From an uncultured Clostridia bacterium (GTDB taxonomy: Bacteria > Bacillota > Clostridia > Lachnospirales > Lachnospiraceae), in contig CALBKM010000051.1 of NCBI GenBank assembly GCA_937895705.1, forward strand, positions 1 to 64,000: a stretch of DNA of 64,000 nucleotides, written 5' to 3'. A program made the translations under genes and the position numbers. Shown here one piece after another: positions 7,682-16,570 of this stretch (its first letter is position 1; each line of letters begins with the position of its first letter). The notes beneath the pieces are model-generated. The model was not told the origin of the DNA and searched no databases. It saw only the letters and a list, made by a program, of their open reading frames with translations.

Positions 7682-9369
7682 AGGCCGTTAATTTCCTCTT
7701 CCACATCGCTGACCTGGGTATAGACACAACCGCAAAGCCCCCTCGGAATTGCCGGAAGCACCATCTTCCGGTACATCTCCGCAATACGGGCCGTCAACTC
7801 TTCCGTCGAACGGCAGGTCCCGTAACCGTAACTTTTATCCGGACAATAGCAATGTTCTTTGATTTGATAGGAAAATCCGCCGCATTCCGATAAAAACAAC
7901 GGTTTTGCCTTACCCGTTAACTTCTTATTCCGAAAATACACATGGCGACTGTCAAAGTCGCTTTTTCTCTTTGCAAACCAGCCGGAAGTGGTATCAAACC
8001 ATCGCCCCGGATCGGTTTCTTTTCCAATTTCATACATCCGGTCCGCTTCAAACTGCCCCCAGCCTTCGTTAAAAATCGTGTAGCCCACAACACAGGGGTG
8101 ATTATAGAGCAGCTCTATCGTATCCTTCATGTGCTGTTCGAAAAACGCCCTGCGCTTTCTCTCCTCATCTGTTTTTGCTTTTCCTCTGTCACTGCGTTTT
8201 TGAAATCCCAACGTCGGCAGTGCCGTATCCTTCACAAAAGAATAACTTCCGCTGTTGACAATATCCTGCAGCACCAGCATTCCGTGTACATCACAATAAT
8301 AATAAAACCATTCCGGCTCCACCTTACAATGCTTCCGGAGCAGATTAAACCCAAGCTCCTTCATGCGGAGAATGTCCTGCTCGTACGCTTCCTCCCTACC
8401 CGGCAGGTAAATCCCTTCCGGATAATACCCCTGATCCAAAAGCCCGTGTAAAAATATCGGTTCGCCGTTTAATGTAAGACGAAATGTTTCACCCGCCTTC
8501 TCCTGCCCCAGCGTCCGAAGGGCAAAATAAGTTTCAACTTCATCCTCGCCGAATTTGATATTTGCGTTATAAAGATGAGGCTCATCCGGTGTCCAATACT
8601 TCGGCACTATCGGAATTCCCTTATCGTTTACGCGTCCGCAAAGGCGTACATAACCTTCGGTTCCGGAAATCTCCTCCGTCAGAATTTCTCCGTCCCCCAG
8701 CGCTATCCGAATCGTAAATCCGCTCCGATTCGTTCCTGTTTGCTCCTGATTCTCCGAAACGGTTACAAGCGTCTTCCCTTCCGGATCCGTTACTCTTTCA
8801 CTGTCGCCTCCTACGGAAAGCTTCACCGAAACGCCCTCCAAGTCCGGTGTCAGACACAGTTCCCTAACATACCGTTCCGGTACGTTTTCCAGCCACACCG
8901 TTTGCCAGATACCGCTGACCGGCGTATACCACATGCCGCCCGGTGTTTTACTCTGCTTTCCGTACGGATAGACCCGGGATAACGTATCTGTCACCGTTAT
9001 CTCCAAACGATTATCTCCGGTACGGGAAACAGCCTCCGTCACATCAAAAGAAAAAGGTAGATAACCTCCTTCATGAATACCGACGCATTGTCCGTTCAGA
9101 ACAACTTCCGCCACCTGGTCCACAGCACCGAAATGAAGCAGCATCCGCTCCTTTGTGAAACTTTCCGGCAAAACAAAAGAGACCTCATAACAAAGCTTTG
9201 TTCCGATGTCTCCCTCGTATCCGGAAAACGGTGCCTGGGGCGGAAACGGCACGCAAATCTCCCGTCCGTTTAAACGCCAGCCATTCTCTATTATCAGAAA
9301 CTCTCCCCGGCGCAACTGCGGACGGGGATGTTTCTTCCAACCGATTTCGCTCTTATTTTTTATTGTCAT
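7588..9369 (-). CDS. Glycoside hydrolase family 2 protein (beta-galactosidase/glucuronidase type)
   Basis: A 593-residue enzyme without a signal peptide, so probably cytoplasmic. Order of domains: jelly-roll sugar-binding domain (about 20-165, ending VSGIWQTVWLE), an Ig-like domain (about 170-305), then the TIM barrel. Catalytic residues visible: acid/base Glu in TIFNEGWG (about residue 437) and the nucleophile Glu in LSECGGF (about 494). It is shorter than E. coli LacZ and nearer the compact GH2 enzymes; the substrate (galactoside, glucuronide or mannoside) cannot be told from sequence. Start chosen at 9369 after CTAAGGAGTGAGAGA. The 3' end overlaps yyaC. Confidence 0.88.
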   Translation of the reverse strand: MTIKNKSEIGWKKHPRPQLRRGEFLIIENGWRLNGREICVPFPPQAPFSGYEGDIGTKLCYEVSFVLPESFTKERMLLHFGAVDQVAEVVLNGQCVGIHEGGYLPFSFDVTEAVSRTGDNRLEITVTDTLSRVYPYGKQSKTPGGMWYTPVSGIWQTVWLENVPERYVRELCLTPDLEGVSVKLSVGGDSERVTDPEGKTLVTVSENQEQTGTNRSGFTIRIALGDGEILTEEISGTEGYVRLCGRVNDKGIPIVPKYWTPDEPHLYNANIKFGEDEVETYFALRTLGQEKAGETFRLTLNGEPIFLHGLLDQGYYPEGIYLPGREEAYEQDILRMKELGFNLLRKHCKVEPEWFYYYCDVHGMLVLQDIVNSGSYSFVKDTALPTLGFQKRSDRGKAKTDEERKRRAFFEQHMKDTIELLYNHPCVVGYTIFNEGWGQFEADRMYEIGKETDPGRWFDTTSGWFAKRKSDFDSRHVYFRNKKLTGKAKPLFLSECGGFSYQIKEHCYCPDKSYGYGTCRSTEELTARIAEMYRKMVLPAIPRGLCGCVYTQVSDVEEEINGLYTYDREVCKVDKEAMRRLAEELCSANRRRP

Positions 9370-9435
9370 TCTCTCACTCCTTAGACCAAAGGGGCGTCCC
9401 GGCGAGCTCCCCCACCGGCAAACATCTTGCTGCAA

Positions 9436-9447
9436 GTTCGTTCGAAC
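9436..9447. promoter_or_regulatory. palindrome GTTCGTTCGAAC upstream of the GH2 gene
   Basis: A 5-2-5 inverted repeat between recR and the GH2 start. The 16-base context AAGTTCGTTCGAACAA recurs identically at the start site of the FMN-riboswitch transcript (50029-50044). Possible binding site for a shared regulator; no promoter elements are clear around this copy. Confidence 0.35.
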
Positions 9448-9464
9448 AACAAAAGCCCGTTTTG

Positions 9465-10061
9465 CTATAATTCCGTCCGACCGTCCAGTGCCCGAAGCAA
9501 TGTCACTTCATCAATATACTCCAAGTCGCCGCCCACCGGCACCCCGCTGGCGATTCGCGTCACCTTAATGCCCGCCGGTTTGATCAGCTTACTCAGGTAC
9601 ATGGCCGTAGCCTCGCCCTCCAGGCTGGAATTCGTTGCAATAATAACTTCCTCCACATCCCCCTGCAGACGGAGCATCAGCTCCTTCATCCGCAAATCCG
9701 CCGGACCGATGCCGAGCATAGGAGATATGGCACCGTGAAGCACATGGTACACGCCGTTGTACTTTCCGGTCTTTTCATAGGCCGCCAGATCTCTGGCGTT
9801 TTCCACCACCATAATGGTACGATGGTCTCTGTCTTCCTTCGCGCAAATCGGACACACCTCCCGGTCCGTCAGGGTGCAGCACTCTTTGCAATAACGTACG
9901 TTATTCCGCGCCGAAACAAGAGCATCCGCAAACTGTGCCACCCGGTCCGCCGGCATGTTAATCACATGAAAGGCCAGACGCTGGGCAGACTTTGCGCCGA
10001 TTCCCGGCAAAGAAGCAAACTCTTCAATCAATTTACTGATTTGACTGCTGTAATAATCCAT
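9465..10061 (-). CDS. recR: Recombination protein RecR
   Basis: A 198-residue recombination-mediator protein that works with RecO/RecF to load RecA at gaps. Helix-hairpin-helix SLPGIGAKSAQRLAFH at residues 17-32; zinc finger Cys58, Cys61, Cys70, Cys73; Toprim domain from about residue 80 (MVVENARDLAAYEKTG... HGAISP) and the C-terminal GVPVGGDLEYIDEVTLLRAL. Full length for the family. Its ATG overlaps the stop of ybaB by one base (TAATG), a sign of translational coupling in the dnaX-ybaB-recR operon. Confidence 0.97.
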   Translation of the reverse strand: MDYYSSQISKLIEEFASLPGIGAKSAQRLAFHVINMPADRVAQFADALVSARNNVRYCKECCTLTDREVCPICAKEDRDHRTIMVVENARDLAAYEKTGKYNGVYHVLHGAISPMLGIGPADLRMKELMLRLQGDVEEVIIATNSSLEGEATAMYLSKLIKPAGIKVTRIASGVPVGGDLEYIDEVTLLRALDGRTEL

Positions 10062-10420
10062 TAGAACGGAAATCCTCCACCAAGACCGCCAAGACCGCCT
10101 GCGATATTACCCATTACCTTGGAAGATTCCTCTTCCATCTTACGCAGAGCTTCGTTGGTTGCCGCTACAATCAGGTCCTCAAGCATCTCTACATCATCCG
10201 GATCTACCACATCCGGGGAAAGCTTTACAGAAAGCACTTCCTTCTTACCGGACACCTTTACAGTCACAGCTCCGCCGCCTGCGGTTGCCTCAAACTCCTT
10301 CGTCTCCAGCTCCGCCTGCTGTTCCTCCATCTGACGCTGCATCTTCTGTGCCTGCTTCATCAAATTCGCCATGTTACCCGGCATTGCTCCGCCGCCCGGA
10401 AATCCACCTCTTTTTGCCAT
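10061..10420 (-). CDS. YbaB/EbfC family nucleoid-associated protein
   Basis: A 119-residue DNA-binding protein. Its Gly/Phe-rich N-terminus, MANLMKQAQKMQRQMEEQQAELE helix and VTVKVSGKKEVLSVKL strand are typical, and the C-terminus is again Gly-rich (GGLGGLGGGFPF). Members bind DNA as dimers. It sits between dnaX (23 bases upstream) and recR (one-base overlap), the conserved order in Firmicutes. The site AAGGAGG precedes the start. Confidence 0.95.
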   Translation of the reverse strand: MAKRGGFPGGGAMPGNMANLMKQAQKMQRQMEEQQAELETKEFEATAGGGAVTVKVSGKKEVLSVKLSPDVVDPDDVEMLEDLIVAATNEALRKMEEESSKVMGNIAGGLGGLGGGFPF

Positions 10421-10443
10421 GTTAAAAATCCTCCTTACACTCT

Positions 10444-12018
10444 TTAATCTACATATTCAATCGGCACCTTCGCCTTTAACTCCGAAAGGTCCGGGTATGC
10501 CGCCAAATTGCCTCTGCCCTTTTGAGCCAGTTCCACCGTAATCTCCACCTGCTTACCGGTCAGCTTACCGATAAGATTTTGCAAGCTTTCCACATGTCCG
10601 CCGCTTTCCATGGCAGACTTATCAAACTCGTCTTTATACACGAGAATTAACCGTGTTCCGCTTTCGTCCACGCTGGGTTTTGCGGTGGTCAAATAAATCT
10701 TTAACGGTCCGGTTGCGGAATTCACAATGGAAGACCACTTCTCCGCCACCGCCTTAATCTCTTCACCGAGAGCCTTCGGAAGCTCTGCCGCCTCTACCAC
10801 CGGTTCCGGCTCCGGAGCAACCTGTGGCATCACACCGCCCGGTGCCCCCGGCTGCATTACCACACCGTTTGCCAGCTGTTCCTCCAGATGACGCACCCGA
10901 TCCAAAAGCCCGGAGTAGTCCGTCTCCGTTTCCGGCCGACACAGACGAATCAGCTCCACTTCAATCATGACTCTCTTTGCTCCCGCATACCGGATACGGT
11001 TAGTCAGATCCGAACATATATTAATATAACGCACCAGCGTCTCGGCCTCTGTCGCCTCGGCTTCCGCCAAAAACGCAGGCATCTGATCGCTGGTAATATC
11101 CAAAAACTCCTCCGGGGACTCCACTGACTTTGCCAGTAAAAGATTCCGCAAATACCAGGTAAAATCAACGACAAACTGAGCTAAATCCCGGCCCCGCATC
11201 ACCGTATCGTCCAACACCCGCATGGCACTTGCCACATCACCGGAACGAATGGCACGAAGCAACTTTCCGAACACTTCCGTATCCACCGTACCCAGCACTT
11301 CCAATACGTTATCATAAGTAAGAAGCTCTCCCGGGTAAAAGGCAATACACCGGTCAAGAAGAGAAAGGGCATCTCGCATGGCCCCGTCTGCGGCTCTTGC
11401 CACATACCGGAGGGCCTTTTCCTCTGCCTGCACACCCTCACGTTCCGCCAGATCCGTCAAACGTTCCGTAATCTCGTCCACCGTAATTCTGGAAAAATCA
11501 TACCGCTGACAACGGGACAAAATGGTCACCGGAAGCTTGTGAGCCTCCGTGGTCGCCAGTATAAAAATCACATAAGACGGCGGCTCCTCCAACGTCTTTA
11601 ACAGCGCATTAAACGCGCCGGTGGAGAGCATATGCACCTCATCGATAATATATACTTTATAGCGTCCCTCCGTAGGAGAGTAACGCACTTCTTCCACGAT
11701 TTCACGGATATTGTCTACACCGTTATTACTCGCCGCATCGATTTCAATGACGTTCATAGACGTCCCCGCCGCAATGGACTGACACATCGGACAGACACCG
11801 CACGGATTTCCTTCCACGGGAGATTCGCAGTTGGCCGCCTTTGCCATAATCTTCGCAATGGTGGTCTTACCGGTACCTCTGGTCCCGCAGAATAAATAGG
11901 CATGGGAAAGACGGGACGCTTTTACCTGATTGCGCAATGTAGTCACAATCGGCACCTGTCCCTTCACTTCATCAAATGTATCCGGTCGGAATTTTCGATA
12001 TAACGCTGTGTACGACAT
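10444..12018 (-). CDS. dnaX: DNA polymerase III subunit gamma/tau
   Basis: A 524-residue clamp-loader ATPase. Walker A GTRGTGKT (45-52), zinc ligands Cys64, Cys73, Cys76, Cys79, Walker B IIDEVHML, sensor LATTEAHKLP and SRC motif (ILSRCQRYDF). The C-terminal part (from about 380) is short and Pro/Glu-rich before a final conserved domain, so it is at the short end for tau proteins. I saw no long slippery A/T run that would suggest programmed frameshifting. The start follows AAAGGAAGGATAGT. Confidence 0.96.
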   Translation of the reverse strand: MSYTALYRKFRPDTFDEVKGQVPIVTTLRNQVKASRLSHAYLFCGTRGTGKTTIAKIMAKAANCESPVEGNPCGVCPMCQSIAAGTSMNVIEIDAASNNGVDNIREIVEEVRYSPTEGRYKVYIIDEVHMLSTGAFNALLKTLEEPPSYVIFILATTEAHKLPVTILSRCQRYDFSRITVDEITERLTDLAEREGVQAEEKALRYVARAADGAMRDALSLLDRCIAFYPGELLTYDNVLEVLGTVDTEVFGKLLRAIRSGDVASAMRVLDDTVMRGRDLAQFVVDFTWYLRNLLLAKSVESPEEFLDITSDQMPAFLAEAEATEAETLVRYINICSDLTNRIRYAGAKRVMIEVELIRLCRPETETDYSGLLDRVRHLEEQLANGVVMQPGAPGGVMPQVAPEPEPVVEAAELPKALGEEIKAVAEKWSSIVNSATGPLKIYLTTAKPSVDESGTRLILVYKDEFDKSAMESGGHVESLQNLIGKLTGKQVEITVELAQKGRGNLAAYPDLSELKAKVPIEYVD

Positions 12019-12039
12019 ACTATCCTTCCTTTCACACAG

Positions 12040-12070
12040 AAAAGAGGCAGAAGGACATCCCTTCTGCCTC
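12040..12070 (-). terminator. terminator of the ABC exporter operon
   Basis: Eleven-pair perfect stem (GAGGCAGAAGG / CCTTCTGCCTC) with a short loop, followed on the minus strand by TTTTCTG. It lies about 60 bases past the permease stop and just upstream of dnaX. Confidence 0.85.
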
Positions 12071-12127
12071 CGTATTGTATTTTATCACATTTCACGAAAA
12101 ATAACAACCGTGGTTTTGCGAAATCCC

Positions 12128-14395
12128 TTACTCCACCGCCTTTAACGCATCACTTTTCGGCACTCCCTTTACCTTCCGCATCTGCAGGAATACTACCACC
12201 GTATAAGCCGCAATTCCCAATACCGCCATACGAATGTAAGCGGTAAACGGTACGCTGTACGGAAGCCAGCCCGGATAGTCCGCCAGCACAGCCGCAAACA
12301 AATATCTCATGATATAGTTTACGAGAGGTATGGTTCCGATTAAGGATACCACCACCACCACGGAGGTCATCCACACATAAAGCTTATTGATTTCTCCGTC
12401 GGTATACCCGAGAATCTTTGTCATGGAAATAGACCGGGCGTTTTTCTCAATGATCAGTTTTGCCAACAGGTAAATGACCAGCAAAAACACCGCCACACCG
12501 AACACCAGGAACAAGTCCATCAATTCTCCCATGGACACCTTCAACTGCCTTGTGGTTTTGGTCAAATCGTCTGCTGTTATTTTCGTAGCCAGAATCCTCT
12601 CATCCAAATCCGTAAGCCCGGTATCGCTGAAATACCCGTTAAAATACCCTTCACCCAGACCGAAGATCTCGTTTAACTCCTCCTGCTCCATAAATACCGC
12701 CAACGCTGCCGGGTATTCATACACCCCATCCACGGTAAAGGTATAGGTCTCCCCTCCGAAGGACTCTTCCAAGGTGATTTCGTCTCCCGCAGAAAGCTCG
12801 TACTTTCCCGCATAAGCGGTGGAAATCAGAACTCCCTCTCCGAACTCCGCATCAACAAAATTGCTGTCCGATACCACCCCGTACACCATAACCTCTTCGC
12901 TTTTTAACTTCCCTTTCACGGTCTGCAGCGCTGTCACACTGTACTTCTCCGCGCTTTCTTCCGAGGTTTCCGCCGGAGCTTTCAGCACATACTGATATTC
13001 CGCAATCAGGTTTGAAGTTATGTCTTTCTCGTAATTATCCACCAACGGCGGAAGTACAAAGCCGAACAAAAGCAGTACATTGGCAAAAAAGATTCCCACC
13101 AGAATCGTGATATAGTTCGGCAGATTTTGAAATAAAATCCGCAGACGGAACCGGCTCATCAGCGACATCTTACTGTTTAACCGCAATGCCTTCTTTTTCT
13201 TTCCCTTACTTAAATCTCTTCGAATAAACCGAAGCGGCGACAGAGAAAGCTTCCGCATCAACATTCCCAGGTTGATTACAAACATCAGCAACACCGGTAT
13301 TACCGTGGTCCGCATAAAGGCATCCCCATTCCAAAGAGTTATAAACGTGGGCAAACTGTAACTGTTATAATACATCTTTGCCGCCACCTCTTTAAACACG
13401 GTATATCCAAGCACATTTCCCACAATCGCAGCCACTGCCACCACCGTCATGGGAAGTGCCAGATAATGCCGGATCAGCTCTCCCTTCGTATAGCCGGAGG
13501 CTCTCAAAGTTCCGATGACAAGGGCTTCCTTCGTAATTGTATTGCTGATGGTAATGGCAAAGACAAACGCCAGTATGGTAATGATAATATACAAAAATAC
13601 CGCCATCATTTTGTTATCCCGGCCCATATCGTCGCCCACAAATTGAATGGCCTGATTGGACACCGCCGGAAGAAAATTTACCGGAGCATTTCCGGTCTGC
13701 ATCGCACTTCCCATAAGTATCGTCAGTACCTGTTCCGCCCGTTTTGTCGCATCTTTGTCATTCTCTGCAGGTGTATCATACCGCCAGGAATAACTATAGT
13801 GCAGATGGGTATCCCCTATTTCGGCAAAGCCCTCCTCCGTCATTACCGCCACTCCGAATTTCGTAGCATCAAACATCATGTCCGATGCTTTTTCATAAAG
13901 GGCACTGTAATCCGAAAGAGCCACCAGACCGGAAATTGTAAGCGTTTTATCCCCTACCGTCAAAGTATCTCCCACCGACAGTCCGTTATTATCCGCATGC
14001 ATCCGGTCGACGGCAATCTCCTCTTTCGTCTCCGGAAGCTCTCCTTCCATCAGACACACCAGGTTCACCTCTGTCCGGTTCTTAAAAATACGAAGCTTGG
14101 CGTCGGTCTCTTTTACTTCTTCGGTCAAATAAAAATTCTCATACAGCGACAGGCCTTCTTCAACAAGGGCTTCCCGCAATTCCTTTTCCGCCGGTGCGCC
14201 CAGCTCGAAATTACCGTCCTCCACCCGGTACTTTGTATAGCTTTCGTCATAAGCCGCCAGCATACTGTTGCTTGCCACCAAAAAACCGGAAACAAATCCG
14301 GTGGTACCGGTTAAAAACAAAAAAATCACAAGATATTTTCCGAACTCGCTTTTTAATTCCCTGAAAAAACGCTTCTTCAGCACATTCCGCTTCAT
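12128..14395 (-). CDS. ABC transporter permease, FtsX/MacB type
   Basis: A 755-residue membrane protein: an N-terminal helix (about 17-38), a large external domain (to about 255), three helices (about 265-385), a second helix and external domain, then three C-terminal helices (about 615-740) ending in the FtsX-type core. Two repeats of the FtsX fold in one chain are typical of Firmicute exporters or mechanotransmitters rather than importers. A GTG at 14416 is open, but AAGGGGGAG before the ATG at 14395, 22 bases after the ATPase stop, is preferred. Partner of the adjacent ATPase; substrate unknown, though the upstream manganese riboswitch may be a clue. Confidence 0.88.
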   Translation of the reverse strand: MKRNVLKKRFFRELKSEFGKYLVIFLFLTGTTGFVSGFLVASNSMLAAYDESYTKYRVEDGNFELGAPAEKELREALVEEGLSLYENFYLTEEVKETDAKLRIFKNRTEVNLVCLMEGELPETKEEIAVDRMHADNNGLSVGDTLTVGDKTLTISGLVALSDYSALYEKASDMMFDATKFGVAVMTEEGFAEIGDTHLHYSYSWRYDTPAENDKDATKRAEQVLTILMGSAMQTGNAPVNFLPAVSNQAIQFVGDDMGRDNKMMAVFLYIIITILAFVFAITISNTITKEALVIGTLRASGYTKGELIRHYLALPMTVVAVAAIVGNVLGYTVFKEVAAKMYYNSYSLPTFITLWNGDAFMRTTVIPVLLMFVINLGMLMRKLSLSPLRFIRRDLSKGKKKKALRLNSKMSLMSRFRLRILFQNLPNYITILVGIFFANVLLLFGFVLPPLVDNYEKDITSNLIAEYQYVLKAPAETSEESAEKYSVTALQTVKGKLKSEEVMVYGVVSDSNFVDAEFGEGVLISTAYAGKYELSAGDEITLEESFGGETYTFTVDGVYEYPAALAVFMEQEELNEIFGLGEGYFNGYFSDTGLTDLDERILATKITADDLTKTTRQLKVSMGELMDLFLVFGVAVFLLVIYLLAKLIIEKNARSISMTKILGYTDGEINKLYVWMTSVVVVVSLIGTIPLVNYIMRYLFAAVLADYPGWLPYSVPFTAYIRMAVLGIAAYTVVVFLQMRKVKGVPKSDALKAVE

Positions 14396-14416
14396 CCGTA
14401 TCTCCCCCTTCCGCAC

Positions 14417-15115
14417 TTACCAGTCCAGTTCCGTAGCGGAAACCTTACTGTCGTTTTTATAATTCTCGCGAATGGTTCCGTCATGAAGCTTTACCACACG
14501 GTCCGCCATATATTTGATGGCATCGTTATGGGTTACCATCACCACCGTATTTCCGTACTTTTTATTTACCTCCTCGATCAGCTTCAAAATTTGCTTTGAT
14601 GTATTATAATCCAGGGCGCCGGTAGGCTCGTCGCACAGCAGAATATCCGGATTCTTCACAATGGCTCTGCCGATGGCGGTGCGTTGCTGCTGTCCGCCGG
14701 AAAGCTGGTTCGGAAGCTTGTGTCGATGCTCGTACAGTCCCAATACCTTCAAAAGCTCATCCACATCAAGCGGATTATCGCTTAAATAAGCTCCCGTCTC
14801 GATATTTTCCTTAATGTTCAGATTCGGAATCAGATTATACATCTGAAACACATAGCCCAGGTGCTTTCTCCGATACTGCGTCAGTGCTTTTTCGTTCATG
14901 TCCTCCATCCGCTCCCCGTCAATGGCAATGTAACCCGCATCCGCACGGTCGATTCCGCCCAGGATATTCAGGAGTGTTGTCTTTCCGGAACCGGATGGTC
15001 CCAACAACACGCAAAACTCTCCTTTTTCGATTCCCAGGTCAATTCCCTTTAAGACCTCCACTCTGCTTTCACCTTCGCCAAAGCTCCTTCTGATTCCTTT
15101 GATTTCAATAAACAT
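14417..15115 (-). CDS. ABC transporter ATP-binding protein, LolD/MacB type
   Basis: A 232-residue ABC ATPase with Walker A GPSGSGKT (39-46), Q-loop FQMYNLIPNLNI, signature LSGGQQQR, Walker B ILLCDEPTGALD and H-loop VTHN. The GALD D-loop and the short length are typical of the LolD/MacB class pairing with FtsX-type permeases. It is the first gene of a two-gene operon whose 450-base leader carries a yybP-ykoY riboswitch and two terminators. Confidence 0.93.
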   Translation of the reverse strand: MFIEIKGIRRSFGEGESRVEVLKGIDLGIEKGEFCVLLGPSGSGKTTLLNILGGIDRADAGYIAIDGERMEDMNEKALTQYRRKHLGYVFQMYNLIPNLNIKENIETGAYLSDNPLDVDELLKVLGLYEHRHKLPNQLSGGQQQRTAIGRAIVKNPDILLCDEPTGALDYNTSKQILKLIEEVNKKYGNTVVMVTHNDAIKYMADRVVKLHDGTIRENYKNDSKVSATELDW

Positions 15116-15189
15116 ACTCTCTTCCGCCTTTCGTAGTTTTCAACTAACCTTCCAAGCATCTGTACCGGCAGGCGCGTTCGCATGACATC

Positions 15190-15222
15190 GCAACGGTCTG
15201 GGAACAAATTCCCACCGTTTGC
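15190..15222 (-). promoter_or_regulatory. stable hairpin in the ABC exporter leader
   Basis: Minus-strand hairpin with two perfect helices (TGGGAA/TTCCCA and AACGGT/ACCGTT) around the loop TTTG, flanked by further complementary GCAGGC / GCCTGC. It lies between the second terminator and the ATPase start. Its role is unknown. Confidence 0.45.
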
Positions 15223-15246
15223 CTGCATGCTCACTTTTCCTGCACG

Positions 15247-15284
15247 AAAAAAAGAAACCGGATATGCTCTGAAAGCACATCCGG
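15247..15284 (-). terminator. second terminator in the exporter leader
   Basis: Minus-strand stem of eleven pairs (CCGGATGTGCT with AGCATATCCGG, one G-U), five-base loop, then TTTCTTTTTTT. It follows the riboswitch terminator by about 20 bases, so readthrough of the first would still meet this one before the ATPase gene. Confidence 0.75.
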
Positions 15285-15304
15285 TCGAATCATCGAAGGG
15301 AAAT

Positions 15305-15440
15305 AAAAAAAACGACACAGCATGTATACTTTTCAGAGCAATACATGAGTCTCGTTGATTAAGACAAGCCAGACCAAAGGGCGGCCAGTGTGTTGACTTG
15401 CCACGCAATTCCTTGCGCCACTACTCCCTCACGGGTTATT
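15305..15440 (-). ncRNA. yybP-ykoY (Mn2+) riboswitch with terminator
   Basis: On the minus strand I see the family landmarks in order: a P1 strand GTGAG then GGAGTAG (15422-15432), a small hairpin, CAAGTCAACACAC, a GGCC/GGTC stem, TGGCTTG, and AATCAACGAGACTCAT (15345-15360) closing P1. The CGAGACTCAT strand can instead pair with downstream ATACATGCTGTGTCG to form a terminator ending in eight T (15305-15312). The two folds exclude each other, so Mn2+ binding should favour readthrough. It precedes an ABC exporter rather than the usual MntP or P-type ATPase. Confidence 0.8.
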
Positions 15441-15567
15441 TTGTTGTTACCTTTTTATACCACATTATGAACTATTTTGTCAATATATTTTTTTGCTGAA
15501 ATATTTTTTACGTTGTGTTATACTATTTGAGTACAATAACGATCCTCAGAATTCAGGAGAAAAAACT

Positions 15568-15837
15568 ATGTTTCGTATGTGGTGTAAACTTTGGAAAGAC
15601 AATCATTTGCTAAAAGATATGGTGGTGGAAAACGACAACCCTGATTTAAATCGCACAAAGAAAATCTTTGCCGCCATCGACACGGTCTGTTACGAGTTCG
15701 ATTTGTCCAAGCCGATCTGGCTGGATTCCACGGTTGCGGACTTTAAGAAGCATGACCGCACCCGGTTTTATCAGGACAATTTTGTGGACAAGATTGACTT
15801 TGACTATTTGGAGATTCATGTGATAGAAGAGGATTAG
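15568..15837 (+). CDS. Conserved small cytosolic protein of unknown function
   Basis: An 89-residue protein starting MFRMWCKLWKDNHLLKD, with ATG at 15568 after AGGAGAAAAAACT; the longer upstream frame lacks a site. It has no signal or membrane segment and is rich in Asp, Lys and aromatic residues (WLDSTVADFKKHDRTRF), ending in an acidic IHVIEED. I do not recognise a domain. It is a single gene with a terminator directly after it, so it is likely a real, independently expressed protein. Confidence 0.7.
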   Translation: MFRMWCKLWKDNHLLKDMVVENDNPDLNRTKKIFAAIDTVCYEFDLSKPIWLDSTVADFKKHDRTRFYQDNFVDKIDFDYLEIHVIEED

Positions 15838-15842
15838 TATAA

Positions 15843-15896
15843 AAGCGCTGCATATCCGTTTTAACCAAACGCCGTTATGCTGCGCTGTTTTCTTTT
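15843..15896 (+). terminator. terminator after the small protein gene
   Basis: AGCGCTGCATA pairs with TATGCTGCGCT (one mismatch) and is followed by GTTTTCTTTT. Confidence 0.75.
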
Positions 15897-16009
15897 CCTA
15901 TAAACTATAACTTTTTCCCGTAAAAACGTTTGAAAAAATGTGACCTCGCGAAATAAAACGTGAGTATATAGATGAAAAGCTTTTTATCATTGCACAAGGA
16001 GAGGAATCC

Positions 16010-16570
16010 ATGGAAGATACCGAAATCATTGCCCTGTACTGGGAACGGGATGAGCGCGCCGTCTCGGAAACCGCCGCAAAATACGGCCGATACTGTCATT
16101 CGGTGGCGTACCGCATTTTGCAAAACAACGAAGACTCGGAGGAGTGCGTCAACGACACCTACACCGGTGTCTGGAACGCCATCCCGCCTCATCGGCCGGA
16201 ACTGTTTTCCGCATTTTTAGCCAAAATCACCCGCAGGATTTCTCTGAATCGTCTGCGCAGCAAAACCGCAGAAAAACGAGGTGGCGGACAATATACCGTG
16301 ACCCTGGAGGAGCTGACGGAATGTATCCAATCGGTACAAACCGTTGATGACACCTTAGAGACCCGCGAGCTGACCCGGATATTAAATAAGTTTTTAGACA
16401 GCCTTTCTACGAACGAACGTCGTGTATTTCTCTGCCGATATTGGTATTTCGATTCGGTAAAAGACATTGCAAAGCGGTATTCCTTCGGGGAAAGCAAGGT
16501 CAAAATGATGTTAAAGAGAACCCGGGAAAAGCTGCTGATCCACTTAGAAAAGGAGGGGATTACCCTATGA
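16010..16570 (+). CDS. ECF-type RNA polymerase sigma factor
   Basis: A 186-residue extracytoplasmic-function sigma factor. Region 2 covers about 20-80 (YCHSVAYRILQNNEDSEECVNDTY), region 4 about 120-180 (LSTNERRVFLCRYWYFDSVKDIAKRYSFGESKVKMMLKRTREKL), the helix-turn-helix that reads the -35 box. The start follows AAGGAGAGGAATCC. Its stop overlaps the ATG of the next gene (ATGA), the typical coupling of a sigma factor with its membrane regulator. The signal it answers to is unknown. Confidence 0.93.
   Translation: MEDTEIIALYWERDERAVSETAAKYGRYCHSVAYRILQNNEDSEECVNDTYTGVWNAIPPHRPELFSAFLAKITRRISLNRLRSKTAEKRGGGQYTVTLEELTECIQSVQTVDDTLETRELTRILNKFLDSLSTNERRVFLCRYWYFDSVKDIAKRYSFGESKVKMMLKRTREKLLIHLEKEGITL

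Noticed and set aside
10444..12018. Programmed frameshift in dnaX giving a separate gamma form
   Set aside because: I saw no A-rich slippery heptamer followed by a stem in the coding strand.
15049..15408. 119-residue minus-strand open frame over the riboswitch and leader
   Set aside because: It runs through the yybP-ykoY element and both terminators, has no ribosome site, and its translation is not protein-like.
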